DNA of 64,000 nucleotides, from positions 54,352,152 through 54,416,151 of the forward strand of contig NC_083597.1 in NCBI RefSeq assembly GCF_020882245.1. Direction: 5' to 3'. The stretch is from Rhopalosiphum padi. Its lineage: Eukaryota > Arthropoda > Insecta > Hemiptera > Aphididae. A model generated the notes under the pieces. That model was given only the letters and a program-made list of their open reading frames with translations, searched no databases and was not told the DNA's origin. This document shows, piece after piece, positions 1 through 10,745 of this stretch (its first letter is position 1; every line of letters starts with the position of its first letter). The position numbers and the translations under genes are program-made.

Positions 1-31
1 TGTATTCGCCTGCCGCCTTAGATATTTCATT

Positions 32-148
32 CTATCTCTTCGATTGCTCTACTTTCTCTTTAGTCTCCAGGATTAGTGTTATGTACCGTTTCACAACTTC
101 CCAGTTTCCCTTATTGCATAAAATGATCGATATTATTGTTTCTGGATT
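32..148 (-). pseudogene. C-terminus of decayed R1-type non-LTR retrotransposon ORF2
   Basis: Reading the minus strand from 148 down to a TAG at 34-32 gives an uninterrupted frame that includes PETII, NKGNWEVVKRYI and LETKEKVEQSKR before the stop. This resembles the last ~35-40 residues of ORF2 of R1/TRAS-like non-LTR elements, where a TPxNIV...L..ENWxxVxxY...L..K pattern follows the cysteine-histidine domain. In the intact family this protein is the endonuclease-reverse transcriptase that drives target-primed integration. The frame is the continuation of the remnant at 652-907 and is separated from it by a 503 bp insertion. The element's 3' tail would continue to position 1 and beyond the window. 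Family assignment rests on motif recognition only. The copy cannot be functional. Confidence 0.72.
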
Positions 149-651
149 AACATTTTATTCTACCATAGATTACATAAAACCATATAGAGCACTTTTGAAA
201 ATCGTAAAATTGTAAACAAATATCTGTACGTCTAAAATTAGTATAGCTAAGAAAGAAAAATTAAATTCGTTATGTTTCAATGCATTGGTAGTATATTATA
301 TGTTATCAAATATTTCTTATGATAATGGATTGTTTTGTTTTTATTTATACAATATTATTGTAAATTATATCAACAATATTTACGTCACTTCTGGCTTTAC
401 TATAAAGCGCAGCAATCAATCAAAAACCGTAATTTGGAAATCTATAGTTATATCACACGGATATAGAGATCTATAGCCGTGTTGTATCTCCAAGTGCACT
501 ATAATATTTTTTTGTTTATTTTACAGATTTAGATATCTATTATCTATATCTGTGAATGACATTTAGTATAAAACAATACACCGAAAAATAATGAATTTTA
601 TTTTATTTTATTAGCCATACTGATTCGAGAAATACAATCGAAAGTTCACTA
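149..651. mobile_element. ~503 bp insertion with 8 bp target duplication, inside the non-LTR remnant
   Basis: The octamer TCTGGATT occurs at 141-148 and again, perfectly, at 652-659, exactly where the minus-strand ORF2 similarity breaks off and resumes. The DNA between is AT-rich and unrelated to ORF2. A perfect 8 bp duplication at the breakpoint is the signature of a transposition event. Eight bases is the usual size for hAT and P superfamily elements. The outer ends (AACATTTTA... at 149; ...GTTCACTA at 651) show no clear terminal inverted repeat, although the right end read inwards begins TAGTG, as some hAT termini do. There is no convincing coding capacity, so if it is a hAT-like element it is a non-autonomous or decayed one. 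Confidence 0.6.
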
Positions 652-907
652 TCTGGATTTATTTAATATGTGTTTCTACCGTGACTTCTAGCTCTGTCAG
701 CTTCCTTGCTCACTGACCACATATAATAAAGAACGTGTGTTTCGCATCGTCAATAACGTCCCCACAAGTTAAGCATCCTGTGATTTCTATTTGGGCAAAG
801 CTTTGGAGGTAAGCCTAGAAACAGTCATATTCCATCAGCAACTGAGTTAAGTGGTAGCTTGTCATATCATGTAGTTGATTAACCCAATCACGAAAACTAG
901 ATCGCAT
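652..907 (-). pseudogene. Decayed R1-type non-LTR ORF2, cysteine-histidine region
   Basis: The minus strand read from about 907 gives MRSSFRDWVNQLHDM, YHLTQLL, a TAG, AYLQSF, then CLTC, DDAKHTFFIIC, a TGA and ARKLTELEVTVETH. The order W.N..H, Y.LTQLLTGHGCF..YL.RF, C..C, DDA.HT.F.C, R..LE is typical of the C-terminal segment of R1/TRAS/I-like retrotransposon ORF2 proteins, after the reverse transcriptase. Here the C-x2-C-x8-H-x5-C cluster survives. Two in-frame stops and a frame change near 670 show decay. Upstream of about 907 the similarity fades and a TAA follows near 937. The rest of the protein is at 32-148, beyond the insertion. Confidence 0.75.
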
Positions 908-2134
908 ATAAGTCGCATCGTTTATTATAAATATTTAAAGAGATATTTTCGCTAAAACACACTAGTAATCACTGTGGATCGGCAATACAAAAATTACTTT
1001 TACAGGCTTTCGAATATTTCCAAAAAACTAAACACTTAAGAATAATACTGGTTCCACAAACATATTCAGTAAATAAAACAACATAATATACGTAAAATAA
1101 AAATAAGAAAAAACATTTGAAAGGAAGATAAATTATTGTGTGAATTCAGTAAATGTTGCATGTGTAAAATAGTTGATTAGATACTGCGAACCTAGCCAAA
1201 TAACGTAATGCATCTTTTTTCAATATCTCATACAACTGACTGAATAATGTGAGTAAAAATGTGTAATCAATTACATTTTTCTTACAATGAAAATACTTGT
1301 TTTTTGTGTTTTTTTCTTTTAATCTTTTTAAACAAATTACAATAATAGATTAGGCGTATAAACTAGATATATTATATTATTATACATATTCGTATACATA
1401 TATTTATAAATAATAATCAAAGTAAAAATAATTCTTTATTTAAATTATTTCCTCATTTTTTTCCATAAAATTAAAAAAAAAAAATCACATATTATTTACT
1501 TAACAAATTATAAATCATAATATGAATAAATTCGATAGCTTAATTTTCAAAATAATAACCGTAATCAAATATATTGAACTTAAAAGTGTCATCATCTGAC
1601 ATAAATACTGTGCTAATATAATATAATATAATATAATAATTATTATTACTGCATACAAACAACATTTTATGTAAAATAAATTGTATATTATACAAATATT
1701 TAATTATATCTGCTGTATGACAGATGTCATTTTTCATAAATTTAAATTAAGGTGACCTTAAATAATTGTTACAAAATACAAATTAAATGTTCATTAACGA
1801 GTAACACGATACGGATATAGAAACCTATATCATAGTATTAGTTGTTTACAATTATAAGTGTAATTCATATGTCACTATTTCCAAACGACTAATAAATTAC
1901 GATATCAACTCAACAGCATACGTGAATAGTAAGAATATTAATTAATACCATTGAGAAATAAAACATATTTTACAAAAATAAATCATGTAGACATGTAGTT
2001 TACTATTAAATATTATTACGTAAGAGATAATAATAATTATTATTAAACACAGTCTGTGTAACACACAGAGAAGAAGCTTAGATGCGATTCAATGCCAAAT
2101 AATTATATCACTTTTGTCGATGGTATTGTACATC
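908..2134. other. AT-rich noncoding DNA
   Basis: No gene, tRNA or coding remnant seen. The stretch is simple AT-rich sequence with a short (ATATA)n tract near 1618-1636 and A-runs near 1473-1482. Any 5' continuation of the non-LTR remnant is too decayed to recognise. Confidence 0.6.
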
Positions 2135-2163
2135 ACTAATACAACTTTGTAAGTTGTATTAGT
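2135..2163. repeat. Perfect 12 bp hairpin with 5 nt loop
   Basis: ACTAATACAACT at 2135-2146 is followed by a TTGTA spacer and its exact reverse complement at 2152-2163. The stem is perfect and stops at a C/C mismatch. It is much shorter than a microRNA precursor, and no T-run follows that would suggest a transcription terminator. It could be a transposon-end palindrome or a chance structure. Confidence 0.7.
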
Positions 2164-2430
2164 CCATAGAACCCATGCCATACGATTGGTTCTCTTCGAA
2201 GAGCAGAAACTTTATACGCATGTAATAAGAGGGATGCTCGTGGTTTTACGTCACTGATTAGATTTCCGGCTAGTCGAACCACTGACCTATTTTTCAAAAC
2301 CCTGATCATAAACAAATTATAAACTGTTTTCTGACCGAAGAAATATAAGTGAGAGGTAGAAAACCAATCGCTTTGAACTATAAGTCAAGCTCACCGTACA
2401 ATGTAAGTATAAAAGTTTCGAGGAGAAAAA
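2164..2430. other. GC-elevated single-copy-looking patch
   Basis: This stretch is noticeably more complex and GC-richer than its flanks, with no microsatellite, transposon motif or convincing open frame. Such patches in AT-rich insect DNA may be conserved noncoding elements, but nothing in the sequence proves that. Confidence 0.3.
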
Positions 2431-4980
2431 GTCCAATACTATTAATACCAGAATTTATTATATTATTATATCACTCTTAAGACGTTGTCAAATAGTATGT
2501 TTATTTATATTTAAAAGAATATATTATATAGATAAATTTAATAATATATTACTTATATTCTGTATAGTAATGATCTTATAATAGAATAAGATATTGAGTA
2601 ATATTATTATACTAAAAAAATTTTCATGAAACCATAATGAACCATTCCTAATTAGTTGATTAGGTATCCATAAAACTAGAGAAATTCGATGTTTATAAAA
2701 GAAAAAGTTGAAAGGTACTTTAAGAAAAACTTTTATAACTCAAAACAAAAACTTTATTTAGAAAATTATAAAACTAAATAAAATAAGGAGTCGGTAGATA
2801 CACTATATAACATAATCAATATTCCATAAGTAATGAACAAAAACAATAGACTGGAAATGTATTGATCTTGGTTTCGTGTTTTATTTTAATTTTCACATTG
2901 TGATTATGGCCTATAAAAATAGTTGTAAGCCTCATTATATTTATTGTAACGAGGAGAAAATTTAAGAGTAAAAAGATAAAAAAAAAAAAAAGTATAAAGC
3001 AAACGGTATTATTGAGGATTATTACATTTTATAACATCTAAAACGACTATATAGATACTTGTTCGCAAAACGAAATTTACCTTCGAAGTTTTTTTGAACA
3101 TTGAAAGGAAAAAAGTTGTTTAATTAAAAACTGGTCGATGGGAAAAATCGTATAATTAAAGTAGCTGAGGTTCGTTTCATTTCTTATTGGTAAACAAATC
3201 CTGCGCTAAAAAAAAATTGTCCAATCACGTATAATCCGTTCATGAACGCCTACATCTGCTTCATCTTATTTTATATGCTCGTGTGCGTGTGCGTTTTTAT
3301 GTGCGTGTGTGAAAAGATTTATTGCAAAGCAAACGTAGACTTTCCCCTTTCGTTCACATAAAACAACAGTAAGTTAAAGAAGGGAGGGAAAGAGGGAATT
3401 AAGGAATGTGCCAGTTTAATTTCTTAAATTGATTTACAAGATTTGGAATGCAGCGTCGGATTTTAATTTAATAAAACCATTTTAATTGGTATTCTCTTTA
3501 CTGAAGCGTAGGGCTCAACACCGGACTTTTGACGTACAAATACAATTATACATGATTTACAATAAACACGTTTATTTTAAATTAAGTTCTATATATTGTT
3601 TTTGTTTTATTATTATAATTTACTCGTCAACATGTTGTGAGCTTTCATCGTTGTTAGTGTACCTCTCAATCGAGTGACGTCAGAAAAAACTATAGTAAAT
3701 AACATACACTCACGTGAATTACCATGACGAATAATTAAAACATTAATTACAACCCCAATGCCAATTAATAACAGCTCGGATAAAAAAATTGAAAATAAAC
3801 GTACATTGAAATCATAACCCATTGTTTCTTCGTTTCAGAAACAAAAAAAAAGTCATTAAAAAATGAATAATAAACTCTATCAGTCAATAAACAACGACGT
3901 AAACTGTACACAGCGTATGGACAAAATGTGTGTTTATTATTACTATAATGAAACGATGAATTTTAAACTATTATTATTATGTTGTATCTACTATAAAATT
4001 GAATCAATTGCATTCATGTTCATATAAAATTATCTCTAAAAACAACGTATTTTATGGAAATCAATTTGACTAATGCACTACATAATAGATACAAACGTAC
4101 CTTTACAGTCACAAACATATTGTACAAAACTGTTTTTTTTTTAAATGTTTATTTATAGATTTCACTGAAATTGTGTTTGTAAATACTACTCAGAGATAAA
4201 TTTGTTTAAGTATTTTTATTTTTATTAGCATAATTATAGTATAAGTTTAAATTCCATTACAGTTTAAAACGTAGAATTCAATATTAGTTCGTAGTGCATT
4301 AGAAATAACAAGCAATACATTTTGAAAATATGCTAGAAAAATTTGCATATTAGTATTTTAGATACTTAATCAATTTTGGTTAGATAGTTGTAACTCAACA
4401 TACTAATTTAAGATAATTAGATTTTAACTCTTACATCGAATGGAAATTTGAGAATTTATCAAATTATTTATTAAAGTATGGTAATTATTATAAAAAGAAG
4501 TTAATCAATTAACGATAATTATTTTTGCTGATTTTTGCTGATTTATATTTATTATCAATAATTTATCATATTTTTTATTATACCACAAATATCCTAAAAA
4601 ATGTTCACTCCTCTATCCTATAATTTTTATTGTAAAACATTTAATCATAAATATTAGCAACATTTATTTTTTAAACTTTTGTTGTTTCATCTTAAAACAA
4701 AAAAAAATTAATACAATCGGCTAACCATAAATCATTTAAATTATAATTAAAAATATTAGTCTAATTTTTTTATGAAAACGTTAAAGTTTTAATATTATAA
4801 TTTAAGTTTTAGCTTTAGATATAAAGACTTGACGTTTTAATATAAAGTCACTGTGTTAAGTAATCATATACTTAATGATATTTTATATAAATATTCAATA
4901 ATTATAATAAACTCTTTTGAGGTGTGTGAAATATAAATAACACTACTATAATTATATTATTCTGAATAATCTGAAATGAG
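2431..4980. other. AT-rich noncoding DNA
   Basis: No gene seen. The stretch contains A-runs, a short TG-rich stretch at about 3278-3311 and a tiny tandem of TTTTTGCTGA near 4523-4543. Open frames here are short and of AT-rich composition, as expected by chance. Confidence 0.6.
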
Positions 4981-5690
4981 GCGAGTCTAGTACTCTAGTG
5001 AGAACAATGCATAACACGTCCGATCGTATTATCGATTTTGATCATCGGTTATCGAGCTCTTTTTAAAACAAGCCTAACAATTTACGTTCGTATTTCTATC
5101 ATCAACGAATAAAAAGTACCATGTTACGCATGTATAAGCAACAAAATATAGTGTTCACACATGTTTATTTTTTCGATGTCGTCTGACACAACTGAGTAGT
5201 TACCCTATTCTGGTGACTCCTCGCTAAGTCTCGTCGATAATAACGCGCGCTGACGTGACTTTGATAGTTATTTTGTTGCGGCTTTTCACCCCTTTGACAA
5301 ATCTATGTGCAACACTATAACCGTTTTCGAAAGTACACGGTCTTTATGTGTACAATCAACAACAATTACATAAAACGTTTATCAGCGTATATACAAGAAA
5401 TATATTTCAATAATTTATAATAATAATATTTTACATTTATAGACGATCGTTCGGCGAACCTTTATAAAAGTTTCGTCAATCTGTCGACAAAATTAAATTA
5501 AGATGTATGTTTGTAACGCAAGGCATGTAAAAAATATAATAAACATAAATATTGTTAATTGCTTTGGTGGTTAAAATAATATATATGTGTGTGTGTGGTT
5601 GACACTGCAACCTCATCGGCACGGGAGAATACCCTCTGCCAACCTTTGACTACCGAACGTAAATGCAAACCTCAATTACGACCCTAAAAC
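4981..5690. other. GC-elevated patch with CRE-like and TG-repeat sequence
   Basis: The patch is higher in complexity than its surroundings. It contains a TGACGTGA word at 5251-5258, which resembles a bZIP/CRE site, GCGCGC at 5244-5249, and a short (TG)n at about 5586-5598. No open frame of note. It is a possible regulatory region, on composition only. Confidence 0.25.
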
Positions 5691-8584
5691 ACAATGCGTA
5701 ACATACCTAAAATTACTATAATTAACATCAGTTAAATATAACATAGTGTAATAATTATATTACAATATTTGAATGATGACACGACGATAACAATAATAAA
5801 AACGAAAACATGTTGCTTAAGTCAGAAATCCAAATCCTACGAGAAACTTCACTATAATATACTGGTAGTTTGTAGCGTAACATTATTATATACACTCACT
5901 AACACTCAAAACATCTATATCGATTAGTTTCCGCATTATCAGCTCTCTAATGGAGGGGTCCATATGCCAGCAAAAACATTTTTAGTGTCCTATTTTTAAG
6001 GGCGCTTCGGTCGATGATCGTCAAACCATTGGTTTCCAACCGACTGGGTCCGGTATAGGAGCCAATCCTATTTTCTATAATATAATCTTGATGCCATACG
6101 CTCTAATCGTGCAATTATATACACCAATATTTTATTTCCTGTTTTCGTATTTATTTAACATTACTACAGTTAATGTATATAATTATAATAACTATATAGA
6201 TAGTATTATATATTATTGTTTTTATTTAACTATAGTTAGTTTTTTGAACAAACAATCTAACATAATATATTCTCGTAATTCAATATTGATAATATTTTTC
6301 GATAAATTTCACGGTCTCGTTAAAAAAAAAAAGAAAACATAATACATTATACATTTTGATAGAAGTAAACCATATATTGAATTAATTATTATATAAATAC
6401 TTATATACGACATTTTGTTTTATTTAGTTTCTAAAATATCCTAACCATAATATTATGTTAAAATTAAAGTAAACATACTGAATACCAAAAAAATAAAATT
6501 AAATAATTCTATAACACATATGGATTTAATATTTTAAACTATTAATGAAATAATGGACATTCAAATAACAATAAGTAATTCAAAACATTATTTATTTATT
6601 AAATGTAAAGAACTTGGAAGTATCGAAATATACGGCATAATATAATTAAATATCACTATACTAAAATACACATGGTTAGTATTAGAAAATATCATTTGCT
6701 TCATCGAAAATTTTATATAAATATTTTCAATTTGATGAAAACTATACACTATTAAGTTTATATTTTAAAGTATATCAATTATTACAATAATTTATACAGA
6801 TGTGAACGAAAACACCATGTAATACAACAAAAACAAATACTTAAACAATACAATACAATACGTAGGTATCTATGTATACTATAGATATTATACTACATGT
6901 TGTATTTTATGTGAAAAAATCGCACATTCGCATTTAGGTTTGAGACATAAAATCGAATTTTCAAACACTAGCCATATCGGTGTGGACGTGTCCAGTGAGT
7001 CATGAAAACTACGTATGCTGTGGGTTGTTTTTTCCTCATAAGTCTCTAGAGTGGCTGCTATACTTCATTATGTACATATATATTTTTCCCCCATCATCCA
7101 CGACATACTTTTTATTATTATTATTATTACATTTTTTTCTTCGCAGGTTATATCAATCTGTTTCATAAATTTGTTCCAAAGAATGAAGATGGTTTTTCTT
7201 ATTTTTCCGCCCTACAGCTATTGCAACTGGCAGAGATCTCTCCTAGCTACAAAACTAATATAAATCACAATAAACACATATCGAGGCTCAGCGTTTCAAA
7301 GTATAAGATGTAATTGTGCCTATATCTGGCTCTCTCTATCAAAACAATTGAATTACTGTACCAACCTTTCTTTTAGAAATAATTATCATTGACGATTCAA
7401 TTGTACAAAATTAAATTAAATCTGATTTCTCAGTTAGTTACACATTCTTTATTTCTTAGTACTTTGATTGCATATTATTTTTCATACTATATCAATTTTT
7501 TTAAATATGATTCAAATAAAACAAAATCAATAAAAAAAAATTATAAATAATTATCTTAATAATATAGTTAATTTTTCAGAAAAACAAACAACACAATAAT
7601 AGAATATATAAATAAAATATTTTTATATTATACACCTGTATGGATATATGCCAGTATTTTCCGTTTGCAAACGAGTATGTATAAAAAACATGTATGATCT
7701 TTATTTTGATTTTTTCTAGTTGTCTAATGTATTTTTATAACAATAAAAGCGCGGGCATACATTTTTAAACTGTGTCTAACAGGGTATCTCTTTAGCTATG
7801 GACTGATTAATAATTCAACAACAGTTTACTATATCATCGTTGTTTATTATTCAAATTTGTCTCCTGAGGAATCATGATATGGCATTTTAATTCGAGTAAT
7901 ATATGGTTATCGTTTTTATTTTTTATTTCCATGTAAGAATTTATAAAAACTAAATTCAAAATAATGTAGAGCTAAAAAGACAAAATAAAACTTGAAAAAC
8001 AGTAACTGAAAAGTAAATAAGTACTAAATAATTTACAATAAACAAAAACAAATGTATTCTTATAGTACAGACAAACTCAGTGTATATTCTTCGTTTATAC
8101 CTAAACATCATACTTTTGGCATCGATGGTTTTTATTTCTTTCTAAGAAGTATTAAATATGAATAAAATATATTAACATTATCATTCATATCTTCTAGCAA
8201 CCATATAATATTTTAAAACATGATTTTATATTTTGTCACCACAAATTATTTTAAATTCTAGATATTATAGTTGAAAGTGTCTTATAATACGAAAAATCTT
8301 GTAAATATTATTGATAAAAGAACATATTAATAATAATAAAATAATCAACATGTATTACTATTAATATTATTAAATATTAAAATATATACATATATATTAA
8401 ATAATATAAGAATAAAATTCAGTATAGATATTGCAATATATGCTTATGGTGTATTATTATTATGTTTTATTCTGATATCACTAAATTACGATTAGATTAT
8501 TTCACAAAATTTATTTTGTCAATAACTTTGAACAAAGTAAAAAGAAAATTTCCTCTTTTATTTGGCAAGTAGCAATAAATGAAA
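5691..8584. other. AT-rich noncoding DNA
   Basis: No gene seen. A short GC-elevated segment lies at 5940-6075, and a (TTA)n run at about 7111-7130. The ATG-led frame at 6088-6342 encodes mostly I/Y/N/F, which reflects AT-rich composition. It is not considered a gene. Confidence 0.55.
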
Positions 8585-8620
8585 ACATGAAGAAGTGTTT
8601 TTTTAACACACTCTTCATGT
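8585..8620. repeat. Imperfect hairpin with T-rich loop
   Basis: ACATGAAGA at 8585-8593 pairs perfectly with TCTTCATGT at 8612-8620. GTGTT/AACAC pair inside it after a small bulge, and the loop is five T. At about 36 nt in all, it is too short for a canonical microRNA precursor. Function unknown. Confidence 0.55.
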
Positions 8621-9978
8621 TCGGGTATGTCAGTAATTTGTTTGTATCTCAAAACAGTCAAAACGTCTATTTACACAACTTTTTGAAGGGATTTACCAAT
8701 GAAATATTTTTGTTGATTTATTATCGACTTCAAAGGATACAATCATTTACGCTGTTAGTCATGTTAATATAACAACATAATATTATATACTGGTAATAAC
8801 TAGATACGAGAATGAAAACAATTAAAATGATAAATGACCATAAATATTATGGGTATAATATTATAATATATACATAAAATGTTGAAAACGTCTATATTAA
8901 ATAACTATACTACTCAACTGACGATTTTTTTGAGAAAAATTAACTACGGGAATTTAGTCCTAAAAACATTTGACGCTTAAAAAACATTGATAGTGATAAT
9001 GTTAACACATTTAAATATCAAGACTAAATTCGTAAAATTGATTATTTCCAATTAACTATTAGCATAGTAGTTGTAGCATTAAGAGTAATGATTTTAATAA
9101 CTATAGGTTTAATTTTTTGTATAAGCTAGTTATACTTCATTGTAAAAATCATGATTATTTCATTATAATTAATTTGTTTAAAATTTGTAAAATCGAAATA
9201 ATAATACATACCTAGGTAAGTTTAATTATTTAAAAATATGTTATTATATTTTTTTTCACATAATTTGTACATTAATTTTCCTTTCTTTTAAATTGTATGC
9301 TAAATTTCTTAATTCTGTATCTCTCATTAAAATAAAATATTTTAAATGCCTACTATGCAGTTAATAACTTATCATGACAGTGAACTAATTAAATTTACAA
9401 TATTGTTCTAAAAAAAAAGTTTTTTTCAAATATTTTAGTATAGCTTAATATACTTTCTAATGTCTACAGCATATATATACATTATTTTTACATTTATAAA
9501 ATAAAAATGTTATAAAATGTTCAATTCTATTATTTTATTCAATTATATATATTATATAACACAACAACTACGGCTTGTACGTAAGTATTAACAGTAAATG
9601 TAGTATTAAAAGATTTAAAACGGTTAGATAAAAAATCTAGTTTGCTTCGACGTATCGACACACGATTTAAATTGTATTTTCAAGCCGCTTTAGTATAAAA
9701 TCTCACAAGAAATATTCATCGGCCCGGATATAATATTTACTACTGGGCGATCAGCCAAAAAAAAAAAATAAATAAATAAATAAAAAAAAAATGGATATAA
9801 ATTGGATTTTACCGACAGCTATGAGTTTGGTATAAGGGATGAAATGGCTTTGATAATTTCTTCACGTTCGCGTCTTCATATGCCGTACATTTTATTTTAT
9901 TTTATTACAAATAAACCATGACTATCGAGAAACCCCGATGCATCGCGCCAACTCATTGAAACGTTCTTATTTTTTTTT
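8621..9978. other. AT-rich noncoding DNA with A-rich (AAAT)n run
   Basis: No gene seen. At 9757-9791 there is a poly(A)/(AAAT)n run just after a more GC-rich segment (9715-9755). This could be the tail of an old retroposed insertion or simply a microsatellite; no flanking target duplication was recognised. Confidence 0.5.
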
Positions 9979-10024
9979 ATTCGTATGCATATATATATAT
10001 ATATATATTATATTGCATACGAAT
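9979..10024. repeat. 11 bp perfect inverted repeat around an (AT)n core
   Basis: ATTCGTATGCA at 9979-9989 is repeated in exact inverted form at 10014-10024. The 24 bp between is almost pure alternating AT, which can itself fold back, so the whole 46 bp can form one hairpin or cruciform. Likely a palindromic expansion around an (AT)n microsatellite. Confidence 0.7.
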
Positions 10025-10745
10025 ACATTTATATATTACTGGTATTTTTGCTCAATTTTATTTTTGTTTTTATGTGTTTATCTCAATTCCGAAAATGCAT
10101 TTTTATTAGACCCAAATCCCATGTTAGCCACGCAATAGCGAAACTATAAAAATCTACGATGGCGTCGTCCGCCTGGCATATATAGTTTCAATAGTAGATT
10201 ACTAGCCTACTAGGTACCTAAGGATACAGAATTTTCGTTACCTACGTATAAAATACAAAATAATAATATAATACGATAACAGAGTGGACATGCGTCGGAC
10301 GAACCTGCTTACACGCGAAACACAATGCAGGTATCTCGTTAAAAACCTAGTTAATATATACTTACTCTCACGGAGTATATAAGCGACGATGTGATGGGAG
10401 TATATTTACTGGTCTGAGGTCTCTCAAGCATTTTAACGTTAATCCGGTTACTAAAGCGAAGGAAATTCAAAGACGCGCGCGCAGGACAAACTTCTGTTCG
10501 TTGACAAACCCGTCAGCTGTTTAAAAAAACCCCGGGATTACGATGAACAGCAAGCGAGAAAAATTACGCGACTAAAATAACTTATTTTGATAGGAAAGGC
10601 CAGCGTGTTGGTTGTAAACCCTCATATACCAGCGTATATACACCTACAGATTTTCCAAAGTAGTCGTTTTATGCCCCGACACGTTTTAGCGTATACAGCG
10701 CTCTTAGCGTAACAGCAAAAAAATACTTAAGCCGATATACACTTA
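10025..10745. other. GC-elevated island with a TATA-like box
   Basis: From about 10290 the DNA is clearly GC-richer, with CpG words such as CGCGCGCGC near 10476-10485, and is not repetitive. A TATATAAG word lies at 10376-10383. With no transcript or downstream coding exon visible, a promoter is only a possibility; an enhancer or a chance TATA word in AT-rich DNA is equally plausible. Confidence 0.25.

Noticed and set aside
601..651. Initially read as continuation of the R1-type ORF2 (LYFSNQYG)
   Set aside because: The true continuation is at 32-148; this stretch lies inside the insertion bounded by the 8 bp duplication.
6088..6342. 84-codon frame rich in I, Y, N, F
   Set aside because: Codon content simply reflects AT-rich DNA ending in a poly(A) run.
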